Shown: positions 45,286 to 54,499, counted from the first letter of the stretch. The stretch is DNA of 64,000 bases from Rhodanobacter sp. PCA2 (GCF_013620825.1 NZ_NJIC01000009.1:292264-356263), one strand, 5' to 3'. Translations and numbers: made by a program. Notes: generated by a model not told the origin, from the sequence alone.

Positions 45286-46545
45286 ATGAAACTGCACCCC
45301 ATGATCGCGGCGCTGCGCAAGCACAAGGCGGGCGTGGTGCTGATCGCGCTGCAGATCGCGCTGACCCTGGCGATCGTGTGCAACGCGATCTTCATCATCG
45401 GCCAGCGCATCGACCGCGTGAACCGGCCGACCGGGCTGGACGAGGGCAACCTCTTCCTGGCCACCCAGCAGTGGGTGGGCGCGCCCAGCGCCGACACGCC
45501 CGATGGCGTGGCCAGGCTGGACGCCATGCTGAAGGAAGACCTGGCCGCACTGCGCAACCTGCCCGGCGTGGCCTCGGTGGCGCCGATCAACTCGGTGCCG
45601 CTGCTCAATTCGTCGTGGAACGGCTCGGTCTCGACCAAGCCGGACAGGAAGTTCAGCGACAAGGGCGACAACGTGCGCACCACCTACTACTTCAGCGACG
45701 AGAACGTACTTCCCGTGCTGGGCCTGCGCCTGGTGGCCGGCCGCAACTTCACCGCGGCCGACGTGCAGCACCAGGGCTTTCGCGACAACCCGCCACGCCC
45801 CATCGTCATCCTCACCAAGGACCTGGCGGACAAGCTGTACCCGAAAGGCGACGCGGTGGGCAAGGCGGTCTACATCGACGGCAGCGGCTCGCCCAGCACC
45901 ATCATCGGCGTGGTGGCGCGCCTGCAGGTGCCGGGCAGCGGCACCTGGACCAACAACTTCGCCTGGAATTCCACCCTCGTCCCGACCCGCCTGAACGCGA
46001 ACTTCTCCCGCTACGCCGTGCGCACCAAGCCCGGCCAACTGGATGCGGTGATGCGCACGGTGGCGCCCACGCTGTACAAGGTGAATCCGCTGCGCGTGCT
46101 CGACGACGACAGCGTGAAGTCGTTCGGCGACATCCGCGCCAAGGCGTACCGCGCCGACGTGGGCATGGCGATACTGATGGGCGTGATCTGCCTGGTCCTG
46201 CTCAGCGTCACCGCCGCAGGCATCGTGGGCCTCACCAGCTTCTGGGTCGGCCAGCGGCACCGCCAGATCGGCGTGCGCCGCGCGCTGGGCGCGCGCAAGG
46301 TCGACATCCTGCACTACTTCCAGCTGGAAAACCTGCTGATCGCGGGCAGCGGCGCGCTGATCGGCATCGGCATGGCGGTGGGCCTCAACCTGGCCTTGAT
46401 GCGCTACTACGAGATGGACCGCCTGCCGGTGCTCTACACCTTGATCGGCGTGATCGCGGTGCTGGTGCTGGGCCAGTGCGCCGTGTTCGTGCCCGCGCGG
46501 CGCGCGTCCAACGTGCCGCCGGTGACGGCCACCCGCGCAGTGTGA
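45286..46545 (+). CDS. FtsX/MacB-type permease, pair 2 B subunit
   Basis: Class B permease of 419 residues (MKLHPMIAALRKHKAGVVLI, ALQIALTLAIVCNAIFIIG). The periplasmic domain includes LPGVASVAPINSVPLLNSSW and LGLRLVAGRNFTAADV and has no cysteine. The coupling block is GLTSFWVGQRHRQIGVRRAL. The tail is PPVTATRAV, and a second, orphan copy of this tail follows immediately (46559-46596). It is separated from its A partner by a repeat of about 100 bp. Confidence 0.9.
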   Translation: MKLHPMIAALRKHKAGVVLIALQIALTLAIVCNAIFIIGQRIDRVNRPTGLDEGNLFLATQQWVGAPSADTPDGVARLDAMLKEDLAALRNLPGVASVAPINSVPLLNSSWNGSVSTKPDRKFSDKGDNVRTTYYFSDENVLPVLGLRLVAGRNFTAADVQHQGFRDNPPRPIVILTKDLADKLYPKGDAVGKAVYIDGSGSPSTIIGVVARLQVPGSGTWTNNFAWNSTLVPTRLNANFSRYAVRTKPGQLDAVMRTVAPTLYKVNPLRVLDDDSVKSFGDIRAKAYRADVGMAILMGVICLVLLSVTAAGIVGLTSFWVGQRHRQIGVRRALGARKVDILHYFQLENLLIAGSGALIGIGMAVGLNLALMRYYEMDRLPVLYTLIGVIAVLVLGQCAVFVPARRASNVPPVTATRAV

Positions 46546-46558
46546 GATTGCTTCACCA

Positions 46559-46596
46559 CCGGTGACGGCCATCCGTCCGGTGTGAGGTTGCTTCAC
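46559..46596 (+). pseudogene. Relic C-terminus of a class B permease
   Basis: This 38-bp segment duplicates 46519-46556 with a few changes and encodes PVTAIRPV then TGA, the invariant tail of class B permeases (PPVxATRxV-stop), plus the shared gttgcttcac that follows. It is either a tandem duplication of the pair 2 B end or the last trace of a lost permease gene. Confidence 0.7.
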
Positions 46597-46597
46597 G

Positions 46598-46690
46598 CCC
46601 TCCCCTGCATGCAGGGGAGGGTTGGGGTGGGGTGCTTTTGGTTTGAGAACGCGGCCCCTCCCGACATCCCCCGCAAGCAGGGGGAGGGGA
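46598..46690. repeat. GC palindromes between pairs 2 and 3
   Basis: A perfect 24-bp palindrome (arms CCCTCCCCTGCA and TGCAGGGGAGGG, 46598-46621) is followed by gttggggtggggtg and a second hairpin near 46659-46690 (CCCCTCCC ... GGGAGGGG). Together with the relic tail it fills the 164-bp spacer, the longest in the permease array, exactly where the two sub-groups of pairs meet. Confidence 0.65.
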
Positions 46691-46709
46691 CGATTCAAGG
46701 AGACGTGGA

Positions 46710-48035
46710 ATGTTCGGTTACTACCTCGACCTCGCGCTGCGCAGCCTGAAGCGCAACCGCGTGCTCACCGTGCTGATGGTGCTGGCGATCGCGGTGGGCA
46801 TCGGCGCGTCCATGACCACGTTGACGGTGATGCACCTGCTTTCCGGCGATCCGTTGCCCGGGCGCAGCGCGCACCTGTTCTATGCGCAGGTGGATGCGGA
46901 TCCCACGCCGCACGGCGGCGACCACCGCGAGCCGTCCGACAAGCTCGACTACCGGTCGGCGGTGGATCTGTGGAGCGCGCATCGTGCGGATCGCCAGACG
47001 CTGATCGTGGACAGCCAGCTCAAGGCCACGGCGCCGAAGGCGAACATGCCGGCCCTGATGCTCACCATGCTGGCGACCACCACGGATTTCTTTCCGATGT
47101 TCGCGGTGCCGTTCCAGTACGGCGGAGCGTGGACGGCGCAGGACGATGCCCAGCGCGCGCGCGTCGCGGTGATCTCCGCCGATCTCAACGACAAGCTTTT
47201 CGGCGGTGAGAACAGCGTGGGTCGCACCCTGCGCCTCAGGGACAGCGACGTGCGCATCGTCGGCGTGCTCAAGCCGTGGCGACCCGCGCCGCAGTTCTAC
47301 ACCGTTGCCGGCGGCCGTTTCGCCAACGGCGACACGGCCGGCTACTTCGGCAAGCCGGAGGACGTGTTCGTGCCGTTCCAGAGTGCGCTGGAGATCAATC
47401 AGGGCGCGTTCCAGCAGTTCAATTGCTGGGCGGCCCCGGCCACGCCCGGCCATCTGGAGAACGCGCCCTGCAACTGGGTCGGCTTGTGGGTGGAGCTGGA
47501 CAGTGCGGCCAAGACCGCCGCGTACCGCGGTTTCCTCGACAACTACGCGCAGCAGCAGAAGGCACTGGGGCGCTTCAATTACACGGGGACGCGCCTGCGC
47601 GACCTGATGGGCTGGCTGGATTTCAACCGTGCCATTCCGCGCGACGTGAAGCTGCAGACCTGGCTGGCGTTCGCCTTTCTCGGCATCTGCCTGTTCAACA
47701 CGGTGGGCCTGCTGCTGGCCAAGTTCCTGCGCCGCGCCGGCGAGTTCGGCGTACGCCGCGCACTGGGCGCCTCGCGGCGTGCGGTGTTCGCGCAGTGCCT
47801 GACCGAGGCCGCGCTGATCGGCTTCATCGGCGGCGTGGGAGGCTGGTTGCTCAGCCTGCTCGGATTGTGGCTGGTGCGTCGCCAGCCCACGCCGTATGCC
47901 GACCTGGCGCATCTGGACGGGGGCATGTTCCTTATCACCTTCGTGTTGGCGGTGGTGGTGAGCGTGCTCGCAGGCTCCTTGCCGGCGCTACGCGCCAGTC
48001 GGGTTCCTCCAGCGTTGCAACTCAAGATCCTGTGA
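46710..48035 (+). CDS. FtsX/MacB-type permease, pair 3 A subunit
   Basis: Class A permease of 441 residues with the MFGYYLDLALRSLKRNRVLT start shared by pairs 3-7. TM1 reads LMVLAIAVGIGASMTTLTVM, followed by HLLSGDPLPGRSAHLF. The periplasmic domain has TTDFFPMFAVPFQYGGAW, LNDKLFGGENSVGRTL and the cysteine pair C239/C254 (NCW ... APCNW). The coupling block is FLRRAGEFGVRRALGASRRA, with a slightly deviant AGEF. The last residues are PPALQLKIL. It starts after a GC-palindrome spacer. Confidence 0.9.
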   Translation: MFGYYLDLALRSLKRNRVLTVLMVLAIAVGIGASMTTLTVMHLLSGDPLPGRSAHLFYAQVDADPTPHGGDHREPSDKLDYRSAVDLWSAHRADRQTLIVDSQLKATAPKANMPALMLTMLATTTDFFPMFAVPFQYGGAWTAQDDAQRARVAVISADLNDKLFGGENSVGRTLRLRDSDVRIVGVLKPWRPAPQFYTVAGGRFANGDTAGYFGKPEDVFVPFQSALEINQGAFQQFNCWAAPATPGHLENAPCNWVGLWVELDSAAKTAAYRGFLDNYAQQQKALGRFNYTGTRLRDLMGWLDFNRAIPRDVKLQTWLAFAFLGICLFNTVGLLLAKFLRRAGEFGVRRALGASRRAVFAQCLTEAALIGFIGGVGGWLLSLLGLWLVRRQPTPYADLAHLDGGMFLITFVLAVVVSVLAGSLPALRASRVPPALQLKIL

Positions 48036-48046
48036 GGAATCGCGCC

Positions 48047-49264
48047 ATGCAGATCAAACCCGTCCTCGTGGCCCTGAAGAAGCACCGGCTTGCGACCCTG
48101 CTGATTGCGCTTGAGATCGCTTTGGCGTGTGCGGTGTTGTGCAACGCCGTGTTCATGATCGCCAGCCGGTTGTCGGCGATGCAGCTTGTCAGCGGCGTGG
48201 ACGAGTCGTCGCTGGGTTTCATCCAGCTCGGGGGCTTCGATCCGAAGTCCGCCCACGATCTCAACGCACGGGTGGTCGCCGGCCTGGGCGCCATCCCGGG
48301 CGTGCAAGCCGTGCGCGTCATCAACTCGGTGCCGTTCGGGCCGGCGGCCGGCGCCTTCGGCGTCACGCTGGATCAGGCGGGCAAGCAATTCCGCGGCGTT
48401 CCCGAACTGTACCTCGGCGCACCGGGCACGCCGGAAGCCCTTGGACTGAAGCTGGTCGCGGGCCGCATGCCGGGTGCGGAGGATTACCAGACCGTGCTGG
48501 AAGGCTATTTGCCGGCCAATTCGAATGTGTTGGTCACGCGCGTGTTCGCGGAGCACCTGTGGCCCGGCGAGGACGCACTCGGCAAGACGTTCTGGACCGG
48601 GCGGAACCAGTTCCGCGTGATCGGCGTGGTAGCGCAGCTTTCGGTGCAGCAATACGACGAGGAAGGCGAGCGCGGGGCGCAATGGACCGTGTTCGTGCCC
48701 GTGCAGCCGGGTCCGCAGCTTGCCGGTACGTACCTGGTCCGCGCCGATCCACGCGAGCTGGACCGCGTGATGGTCGATGCCAGGACCGCGTTGGCCAAGA
48801 TCGCACCCGACGCCGTGGTCGACCACCAGCAGAGCGACACGCTGCCGGCGCTGCGCACACGTTTCTTCCAGGCCGATCGCGCCTTGACCGGCATGCTGGT
48901 GGGCGTGATCGTCTCGTTGCTCGGCGTCACCGCGCTCGGCATCGTAGGCCTGGCGAGCTTCTGGGTGGCGCAGCGCCGCAAGCAGATCGGCATACGCCGC
49001 GCGATCGGCGCCACGCGCGGCGACATCCTGCGCTACTTCCAGACCGAGAACTTCCTGATCGTCACGTTCGGCATCGCGCTGGGCATGTTGCTGGCCTTCG
49101 TGCTCAACGCGTTGCTGATGAAGTTCTACGAGCTGCCGCACCTGCCGCTGTACTACCTGCCGCTGGGCGCGATTGCGCTGTGGGTGCTGGGCCAGCTCGC
49201 CGTGCTGGGCCCCGCGCTGCGCGCGGCCCGGGTGCCGCCGGTGGTGGCGACGAGGACGGCATGA
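48047..49264 (+). CDS. FtsX/MacB-type permease, pair 3 B subunit
   Basis: Class B permease of 405 residues (MQIKPVLVALKKHRLATLLI). Its periplasmic domain is distinctive (GFIQLGGFDPKSAHDLNARV, LGAPGTPEALGLKLVAGRMP), without cysteine. The C-terminal block QIGIRRAIGATRGDILRYFQ and TENFLIVTFG is nearly identical at DNA level to pair 4 B. It starts 11 bp after its partner. The tail is PPVVATRTA. Confidence 0.9.
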   Translation: MQIKPVLVALKKHRLATLLIALEIALACAVLCNAVFMIASRLSAMQLVSGVDESSLGFIQLGGFDPKSAHDLNARVVAGLGAIPGVQAVRVINSVPFGPAAGAFGVTLDQAGKQFRGVPELYLGAPGTPEALGLKLVAGRMPGAEDYQTVLEGYLPANSNVLVTRVFAEHLWPGEDALGKTFWTGRNQFRVIGVVAQLSVQQYDEEGERGAQWTVFVPVQPGPQLAGTYLVRADPRELDRVMVDARTALAKIAPDAVVDHQQSDTLPALRTRFFQADRALTGMLVGVIVSLLGVTALGIVGLASFWVAQRRKQIGIRRAIGATRGDILRYFQTENFLIVTFGIALGMLLAFVLNALLMKFYELPHLPLYYLPLGAIALWVLGQLAVLGPALRAARVPPVVATRTA

Positions 49265-49310
49265 GCACCGATTGCATGGCGGCAGCGTACGGACAAGGGG
49301 AGAAGTGAGG

Positions 49311-50603
49311 ATGTTCGGTTATTACCTCGACCTGGCGCTGCGCAGCCTGAAGCGCAACCGGGTACTCACCGCGCTGATGGTGCTGGCGATCGCGCTGGGC
49401 ATCGGCACCAGCATGACCACCCTGACGGTGATGCACGTGTTGTCGGGCGACCCGATTCCGCAGAAGAGCGCGCAGCTGTTCCGCGTGCGCATGGATGTGT
49501 CACCGGACGACCACTTTCGCCAGGGCGACAAGGTGCCGGACAACCTGACCCGGCGCGATGCCGAGGCGCTGCTGCGCGACGGCAAGGCGGACCACCAGGC
49601 GGCGATGTCGGCGGGCGCGATGGTGGTGGTATCCGCGCAGGGCGAGCCGCTGCGCGTGGCGACGCGTTACACGGGCGCGGATTTCTTCCCCATGTTCGAC
49701 GTGCCGATGCGTTACGGCCAAGCATGGCGGCCGGAAGACGATGCGGCACGCGCGCGCGTGGCGGTGATTTCGGGCGACTTGAACGAACAGCTCTTCGGCG
49801 GCAAGGACAGCGTGGGCAAGACGCTGCAGGTGGGCGGCCAGTCCCTGCGCATCGTCGGCGTGCTGGGCGACTGGGCCATGAACCCGCGCTTCTACGACCT
49901 CAGCAACGGCCAGTTCGGCAACAGCGAACAGGTGTTCCTGCCACTGTCGACGGCGCTGGACCTGAAGCTTTCCACCAGCGGCTCGTTGACTTGCTGGGGC
50001 AGTGCGCCCGACTCCCGCGCCCCCGAAGCGCCCTGCATCTGGCTGCAGTACTGGGCGGAACTGGACACGCCGGCAAAGGCGGCGGCCTATCGCCAGTACC
50101 TGCAGAACTACATCGCGCTGCAGCAGCAGGGCGGCCGTTTCAGCCATCCCGGCCTGGCCGAGGAGCTGGACGTGATGCAATGGCTGGACGCCAAGGGCGT
50201 GGTGCCCTCCGACGTGCGGCTGCAGACCTGGCTGGCGCTGGGGTTCCTGGGCATCTGCCTGCTCAACACGGTGGGCCTGCTGCTGGCGAAGTTCCTGCGC
50301 CGCAGCGGCGAGATCGGCGTGCGCCGTGCGCTGGGCGCCTCGCGCCGCGCGATCTTCCTGCAATGCCTGGTCGAAGCCGGCGTGGTGGGGCTGGCCGGTG
50401 GCGTGCTCGGCCTGGCGCTGGCTGCGCTGGGCCTGGTGCTGGTGCGGCACCAGCCGACCGATTACGCGGCATACATCCACATGGACCTGAGCATGCTGCT
50501 GCTCACGTTCGCGCTGGCGCTGGCGAGCAGCCTGCTGGCCGGCCTGCTGCCGGCGTGGCGGGCGATGCAGGTGGCGCCGGCGGTGGCGCTCAAGTCGAAC
50601 TAG
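49311..50603 (+). CDS. FtsX/MacB-type permease, pair 4 A subunit
   Basis: Class A permease of 430 residues, the shortest A subunit. The first ten codons match pair 3 A closely. The periplasmic domain has a unique RVRMDVSPDDHFRQGDKVPD segment, TGADFFPMFDVPMRYGQAW and the cysteine pair C228/C242 (TCW ... APCIW). The coupling block is FLRRSGEIGVRRALGASRRA. The start at 49311 follows AGTGAGG. Upstream, a 15-codon ORF (49261-49308) overlaps the pair 3 B stop and is probably not a gene. Confidence 0.9.
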   Translation: MFGYYLDLALRSLKRNRVLTALMVLAIALGIGTSMTTLTVMHVLSGDPIPQKSAQLFRVRMDVSPDDHFRQGDKVPDNLTRRDAEALLRDGKADHQAAMSAGAMVVVSAQGEPLRVATRYTGADFFPMFDVPMRYGQAWRPEDDAARARVAVISGDLNEQLFGGKDSVGKTLQVGGQSLRIVGVLGDWAMNPRFYDLSNGQFGNSEQVFLPLSTALDLKLSTSGSLTCWGSAPDSRAPEAPCIWLQYWAELDTPAKAAAYRQYLQNYIALQQQGGRFSHPGLAEELDVMQWLDAKGVVPSDVRLQTWLALGFLGICLLNTVGLLLAKFLRRSGEIGVRRALGASRRAIFLQCLVEAGVVGLAGGVLGLALAALGLVLVRHQPTDYAAYIHMDLSMLLLTFALALASSLLAGLLPAWRAMQVAPAVALKSN

Positions 50604-50622
50604 CGGGCGAGGGGACTCTCCA

Positions 50623-51846
50623 ATGCACTTCCGTCACATCCTCAATGCGCTGGGCCGCCACCGTATCGCCGTGGCGCTGCTGGTGCTGGAGATCGCGTTC
50701 TCCTGCGCGGTGGTCTGCAACGCGCTGTTCCTCATCGGCAACCGGCTGGAGCGCATGCAGCGGCCCACCGGCGTGGACGAGGCGCACGTGGTCGAGATGT
50801 TCATCGGCAGCGTCACGCCCGGTTCGGCCGAGGCCGTGATGGCGCAGACGCGCACCGACATCGCCGCACTGCGCGCGATCCCCGGCGTAGCGAACGTGGC
50901 CGTCGTCAACCAGACGCTGTTCGGCAACTCGTTCAGCGCCAGCGGCGTGGGCCTGAGCGACGATGCGAAGGCGCCGCGCATCTCGGTCACGCAGTACATG
51001 GGCGACGCGAACCTGGCCGACACGCTGGGCCTGAAACTCGCGGAGGGCCAGTGGTTCAAGCCCGACGAGTTCATCACTGAAGAACAGCTCGAGGCCGGCC
51101 GCTCCGGTCTGCCCGTGATCATCACCAAGGCTCTGGCGGAGCATCTTTTCCCGGGCGAGTCGGCGGTCGGCAGGACGATCTACGCGTTCGGCGCCAACCG
51201 CGTGGTGGGCGTGCTGGACCGCCTCGTGCAGCCGCGCGACTCCGGTCCCACGGAGAGTTACGGCTACGCCATGCTGTTCCCGGTGACGCTGCCGTACACC
51301 GAAGGCGCCTACGTGATCCGGGTCAAGGATGCGATGCGGCGCGATGCGGTGATCCAGGACGTGCTGCGCACGCTGAAGGCCAGCGGCCCATTGCGGCTGA
51401 TCTCGCCGAAGTACGCGTTCACCCTGGAATCGCAGCGCGCGAAGTACTACCGCAACGACCGCGCCATGGCCTGGATGCTGGTGGGCGTGTGCGTGCTGCT
51501 GCTGGTGGTCACCGCGGTGGGCATCGTCGGCCTCACCAGTTTCTGGGTGGCGCAGCGGCGCCGGCAGATCGGCATACGCCGGGCCATCGGCGCCACGCGC
51601 GGCGACATCCTGCGCTACTTCCAGACCGAGAACTTCCTGATCGCCTCGCTGGGCATCGCGCTCGGCATGGTGCTGACCTACGGTCTCAATCTGCTGCTGA
51701 TGGCGCATTACGAACTGGCCCGGTTGCCCGGCTACTACCTGCCGGTGGGCGCGCTGGTGCTGTGGGTGCTGGGCCAGCTCGCCGTGCTGGGGCCTGCGCT
51801 GCGCGCGGCCCGGGTGCCGCCGGTGGTGGCGACACGGAGCGCGTGA
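50623..51846 (+). CDS. FtsX/MacB-type permease, pair 4 B subunit
   Basis: Class B permease of 407 residues (MHFRHILNALGRHRIAVALL). TM1 is LEIAFSCAVVCNALFLIG. The periplasmic domain (VVEMFIGSVTPGSAEAVMAQ, LGLKLAEGQWFKPDEFITEE) is unlike the other B subunits and has no cysteine. The core GLTSFWVAQRRRQIGIRRAI and RGDILRYFQTENFLIASLG matches pairs 3 and 6. It starts 19 bp after its A partner; the tail is PPVVATRSA. Confidence 0.9.
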   Translation: MHFRHILNALGRHRIAVALLVLEIAFSCAVVCNALFLIGNRLERMQRPTGVDEAHVVEMFIGSVTPGSAEAVMAQTRTDIAALRAIPGVANVAVVNQTLFGNSFSASGVGLSDDAKAPRISVTQYMGDANLADTLGLKLAEGQWFKPDEFITEEQLEAGRSGLPVIITKALAEHLFPGESAVGRTIYAFGANRVVGVLDRLVQPRDSGPTESYGYAMLFPVTLPYTEGAYVIRVKDAMRRDAVIQDVLRTLKASGPLRLISPKYAFTLESQRAKYYRNDRAMAWMLVGVCVLLLVVTAVGIVGLTSFWVAQRRRQIGIRRAIGATRGDILRYFQTENFLIASLGIALGMVLTYGLNLLLMAHYELARLPGYYLPVGALVLWVLGQLAVLGPALRAARVPPVVATRSA

Positions 51847-51910
51847 CGGTTGCACCGGCCCGTTTCCGGGCATGGGTACGGGTACGGATTTCATCAACAC
51901 AAGGGTGGAC

Positions 51911-53221
51911 ATGTTCGGTTATTACCTGGATCTCGCATGGCGCAGCCTCAGGCACCACCAGGTGCTTGCGGCGCTGATGGTGCTGGCGATCGCGCTGGGC
52001 ATCGGCGCCTCAGTGACCATGCTGGCGGTGCTGCACAACCTCTCGGGCAATCCGCTGCCGGGGCGCAGCGGCGTGCTGTTCCATCCGCAGGTGGACCCGC
52101 GTCCGGCGAAGTTGTCCGGCGCCGACGTGGAGCCGCCGGACGACCTCACCTACATCGACGCGGTGAACCTGTACCAGTTGGGCATTGCGCCGCGCCGCGC
52201 TGTGATGAGCTCCAACTGGCTGCCCGTGCGGGCCGATGCGCCGGACAGCCCGCTGGCGATGTACACCGACCGCGCCACCACCGCCGACTTCTTCGCGATG
52301 TTCGGCGTGCCCTTCCTGTACGGCGCCGCGTGGTCCGCGCAGGACGATGCCAGCCATGCGCAGGTGGTGGTGCTGTCGCGGGCGATGAACCAGAAACTGT
52401 TCGGCGGCGGGAACAGCGTGGGCAGGACCCTGGTGATCGCCACCAAGACCTTCCGCGTGGCGGGCGTGATCGACGACTGGAACCCGCAACCGCGCTTCTA
52501 CGACGTCAACGGCGGCGCGTTCGGCAAGCCCGAGCAGATGTACCTGCCGTTCTTCGCCTGGCTGGACCTGCCGCAGGACTACGGCTACGGCCCGATGAAC
52601 TGCTGGGGCAACGATCCGAACGCCGGCACGCATGATCCCAGGGTGCAGCAGTGCACCTGGGCGCAGTTCTGGGTGCAGCTGGACACGCCCGCGCAGGCGG
52701 CGGACTACCGCGCCGCGCTCGTGCAGTACAGCGCGCAGCAGCACCAGCTTGGCCGCTTCCAGCGCGATCCGGACGTGCGCCTGCGCGGCCTGCTCGACTG
52801 GCTGGACTACAAGCGCGTGATCCCGGTGACGGTGCGCATGCAGACCTGGATCGCGTTCGGCGTGCTGCTGATCTGCCTGGTCAACACGGTCGGCCTGATG
52901 GTGGCGAAGTTCCTGCGCAAGTCCGGCGAGATCGGCGTGCGCCGCGCGCTGGGCGCCTCGCGCCGCGACGTGTTCGCGCAATGCCTGATCGAGGCCGGCG
53001 TGGTCGGCCTGGCCGGCGGCCTGCTCGGCCTGCCGCTGGCGTGGCTGGGCCTGTGGATGGTGCGGCAGCAGCCGGTGAGCTTCGCCGCTTCCGCGCATTT
53101 CGATCCGTCCATGCTGGGCGTGGCGCTGCTGCTGGCGGTGCTGTCGTCCCTGCTCGCGGGCGTGTGGCCGGCCTGGCGCGCATCGCGCGTGGCGCCCGCC
53201 CTGCAGGTGAAGTCGCTATGA
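51911..53221 (+). CDS. FtsX/MacB-type permease, pair 5 A subunit
   Basis: Class A permease of 436 residues from the ATG at 51911, chosen because it gives the conserved MFGYYLDLAWRSLRHHQVLA start; the frame is open from 51872. The periplasmic domain has TTADFFAMFGVPFLYGAAW, MNQKLFGGGNSVGRTL and the cysteine pair C231/C248 (NCWGND ... QQCTW). The coupling block is FLRKSGEIGVRRALGASRRD. The stop overlaps the pair 5 B start (ATGA), the tightest A/B coupling in the array. Confidence 0.9.
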   Translation: MFGYYLDLAWRSLRHHQVLAALMVLAIALGIGASVTMLAVLHNLSGNPLPGRSGVLFHPQVDPRPAKLSGADVEPPDDLTYIDAVNLYQLGIAPRRAVMSSNWLPVRADAPDSPLAMYTDRATTADFFAMFGVPFLYGAAWSAQDDASHAQVVVLSRAMNQKLFGGGNSVGRTLVIATKTFRVAGVIDDWNPQPRFYDVNGGAFGKPEQMYLPFFAWLDLPQDYGYGPMNCWGNDPNAGTHDPRVQQCTWAQFWVQLDTPAQAADYRAALVQYSAQQHQLGRFQRDPDVRLRGLLDWLDYKRVIPVTVRMQTWIAFGVLLICLVNTVGLMVAKFLRKSGEIGVRRALGASRRDVFAQCLIEAGVVGLAGGLLGLPLAWLGLWMVRQQPVSFAASAHFDPSMLGVALLLAVLSSLLAGVWPAWRASRVAPALQVKSL

Positions 53222-54435
53222 GAATCCATCTGCAAGTACGGCCCATCCTCGCCGCGCTGCACAGCCACAAGGCCGCCGTGGTCCTGCTGGTGCTGGAGAT
53301 CGCGCTGACCATGGCGGTGCTCGGCAACCTGGTGTTCATCGTCTACGGCAACATCCAGCGCGCGCACGTGCCTACCGGCGTGGCGGAAAGCGGGATCGGG
53401 CTGATCCAGAGCATAGGCGTGATCGGGCAGGACAATCCCGGGACGGCGGCCGGAAACATCGCCGTACTGCGCGCCGTTCCCGGCGTGGCGGATGCGGCTT
53501 ACGGCGGTCCGCCGCTCTGGTTCGTGCAGAGCAATCCGGTCTTTGTCGATCCTTCGCGCAAGCAGGCACTGGCGAAGGTGTACGAATTCCAGGGCAGCCA
53601 GGGGTTGGTGAGTACCTTGGGCCTGCGCGTCATCCAGGGGAGGGCGCCCGCGCGCGACGAGTTGCCGGTGGCGGAAAACGCCACCAAGGACACCGAGGTT
53701 CCGGTACTGGCGACCCAGGCGCTGGCATCCCGTTTGTTCGCCGACGGCCACGCGCTGGGCAAGGTGATCTACGACGGCGGTTCCAATCCGATGCGCATCG
53801 TCGGCATCGTGGACCACCTGCGCGGCGGCATCACCGGACGCGCCGACGACGACTACGCGCTGGTCGCCGAATTCCTTCTCGGGAACCAGAATGTCGGCGG
53901 CGGTTTCATGATACGCGCCGGCGATCCCGCGCACCTGCCCGAGGTGCTGGCCGCCGCTGCCGCCGCCCTGCAGAAGGCCAACCCCGGCCACGTGCAGAGC
54001 AAGCTGTACACCATGGCCGAGCTGCGCGAGAACTATTTCCGCAGCGACCTCGCCGCCGGCCGCATGCTGGTGGCGATCATGCTGATCCTGCTGGTGGTCA
54101 CCGCGCTGGGCGTGAGCGGGCTGGCCAGCTTCTGGGTGCAGCAGCGGCGTCGCCAGATCGGCATGCGCCGCGCGCTGGGCGCCACACGCGGCGACATCCT
54201 GCATTACTTCCAGGTCGAGAATTTCCTCATCGTCAGTGCCGGCGTGCTGCTGGGCGCGCTGTTCGCGTATGCGCTGAACCTGTTCCTGATGCATCGCTTC
54301 GAGCTGGCCCACCTGCCGGCGCATTACCTGCTGGTCGGCGCACTGGCGCTGTGGGTGCTTGGCCAGCTCGCCGTGCTGGGCCCCGCGCTGCGGGCGGCGG
54401 CGGTGCCGCCGGTGGTGGCGACGCGCAGCGTGTGA
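53218..54435 (+). CDS. FtsX/MacB-type permease, pair 5 B subunit
   Basis: Class B permease of 405 residues (MRIHLQVRPILAALHSHKAA). TM1 lacks the usual AIVCN and reads ALTMAVLGNLVFIVYG. The periplasmic domain is divergent (GLIQSIGVIGQDNPGTAAGN, GLRVIQGRAPARDELPVAEN) without cysteine. The core has VSGLASFWVQQRRRQIGMRR and ALGATRGDILHYFQVENFLI. It overlaps its A partner by 4 bp, strong evidence that A and B are made in equal amounts. Confidence 0.9.
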   Translation: MRIHLQVRPILAALHSHKAAVVLLVLEIALTMAVLGNLVFIVYGNIQRAHVPTGVAESGIGLIQSIGVIGQDNPGTAAGNIAVLRAVPGVADAAYGGPPLWFVQSNPVFVDPSRKQALAKVYEFQGSQGLVSTLGLRVIQGRAPARDELPVAENATKDTEVPVLATQALASRLFADGHALGKVIYDGGSNPMRIVGIVDHLRGGITGRADDDYALVAEFLLGNQNVGGGFMIRAGDPAHLPEVLAAAAAALQKANPGHVQSKLYTMAELRENYFRSDLAAGRMLVAIMLILLVVTALGVSGLASFWVQQRRRQIGMRRALGATRGDILHYFQVENFLIVSAGVLLGALFAYALNLFLMHRFELAHLPAHYLLVGALALWVLGQLAVLGPALRAAAVPPVVATRSV

Positions 54436-54499
54436 GTTTCCTTCCGCCGGAACGGCGGGAGTGCGGGTGCGGGGCGGGTTTCGCAATGAGGACGATCGC

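Noticed and set aside
42387..45683. Long minus-strand open frame opposite permease pairs 1 and 2
   Set aside because: Its composition is that of an antisense shadow (His, Arg and Gln runs), and it crosses three real genes.
49261..49308. 15-codon ORF between pair 3 B and pair 4 A
   Set aside because: It is too short, has no own ribosome-binding site and no counterpart at other pair junctions.
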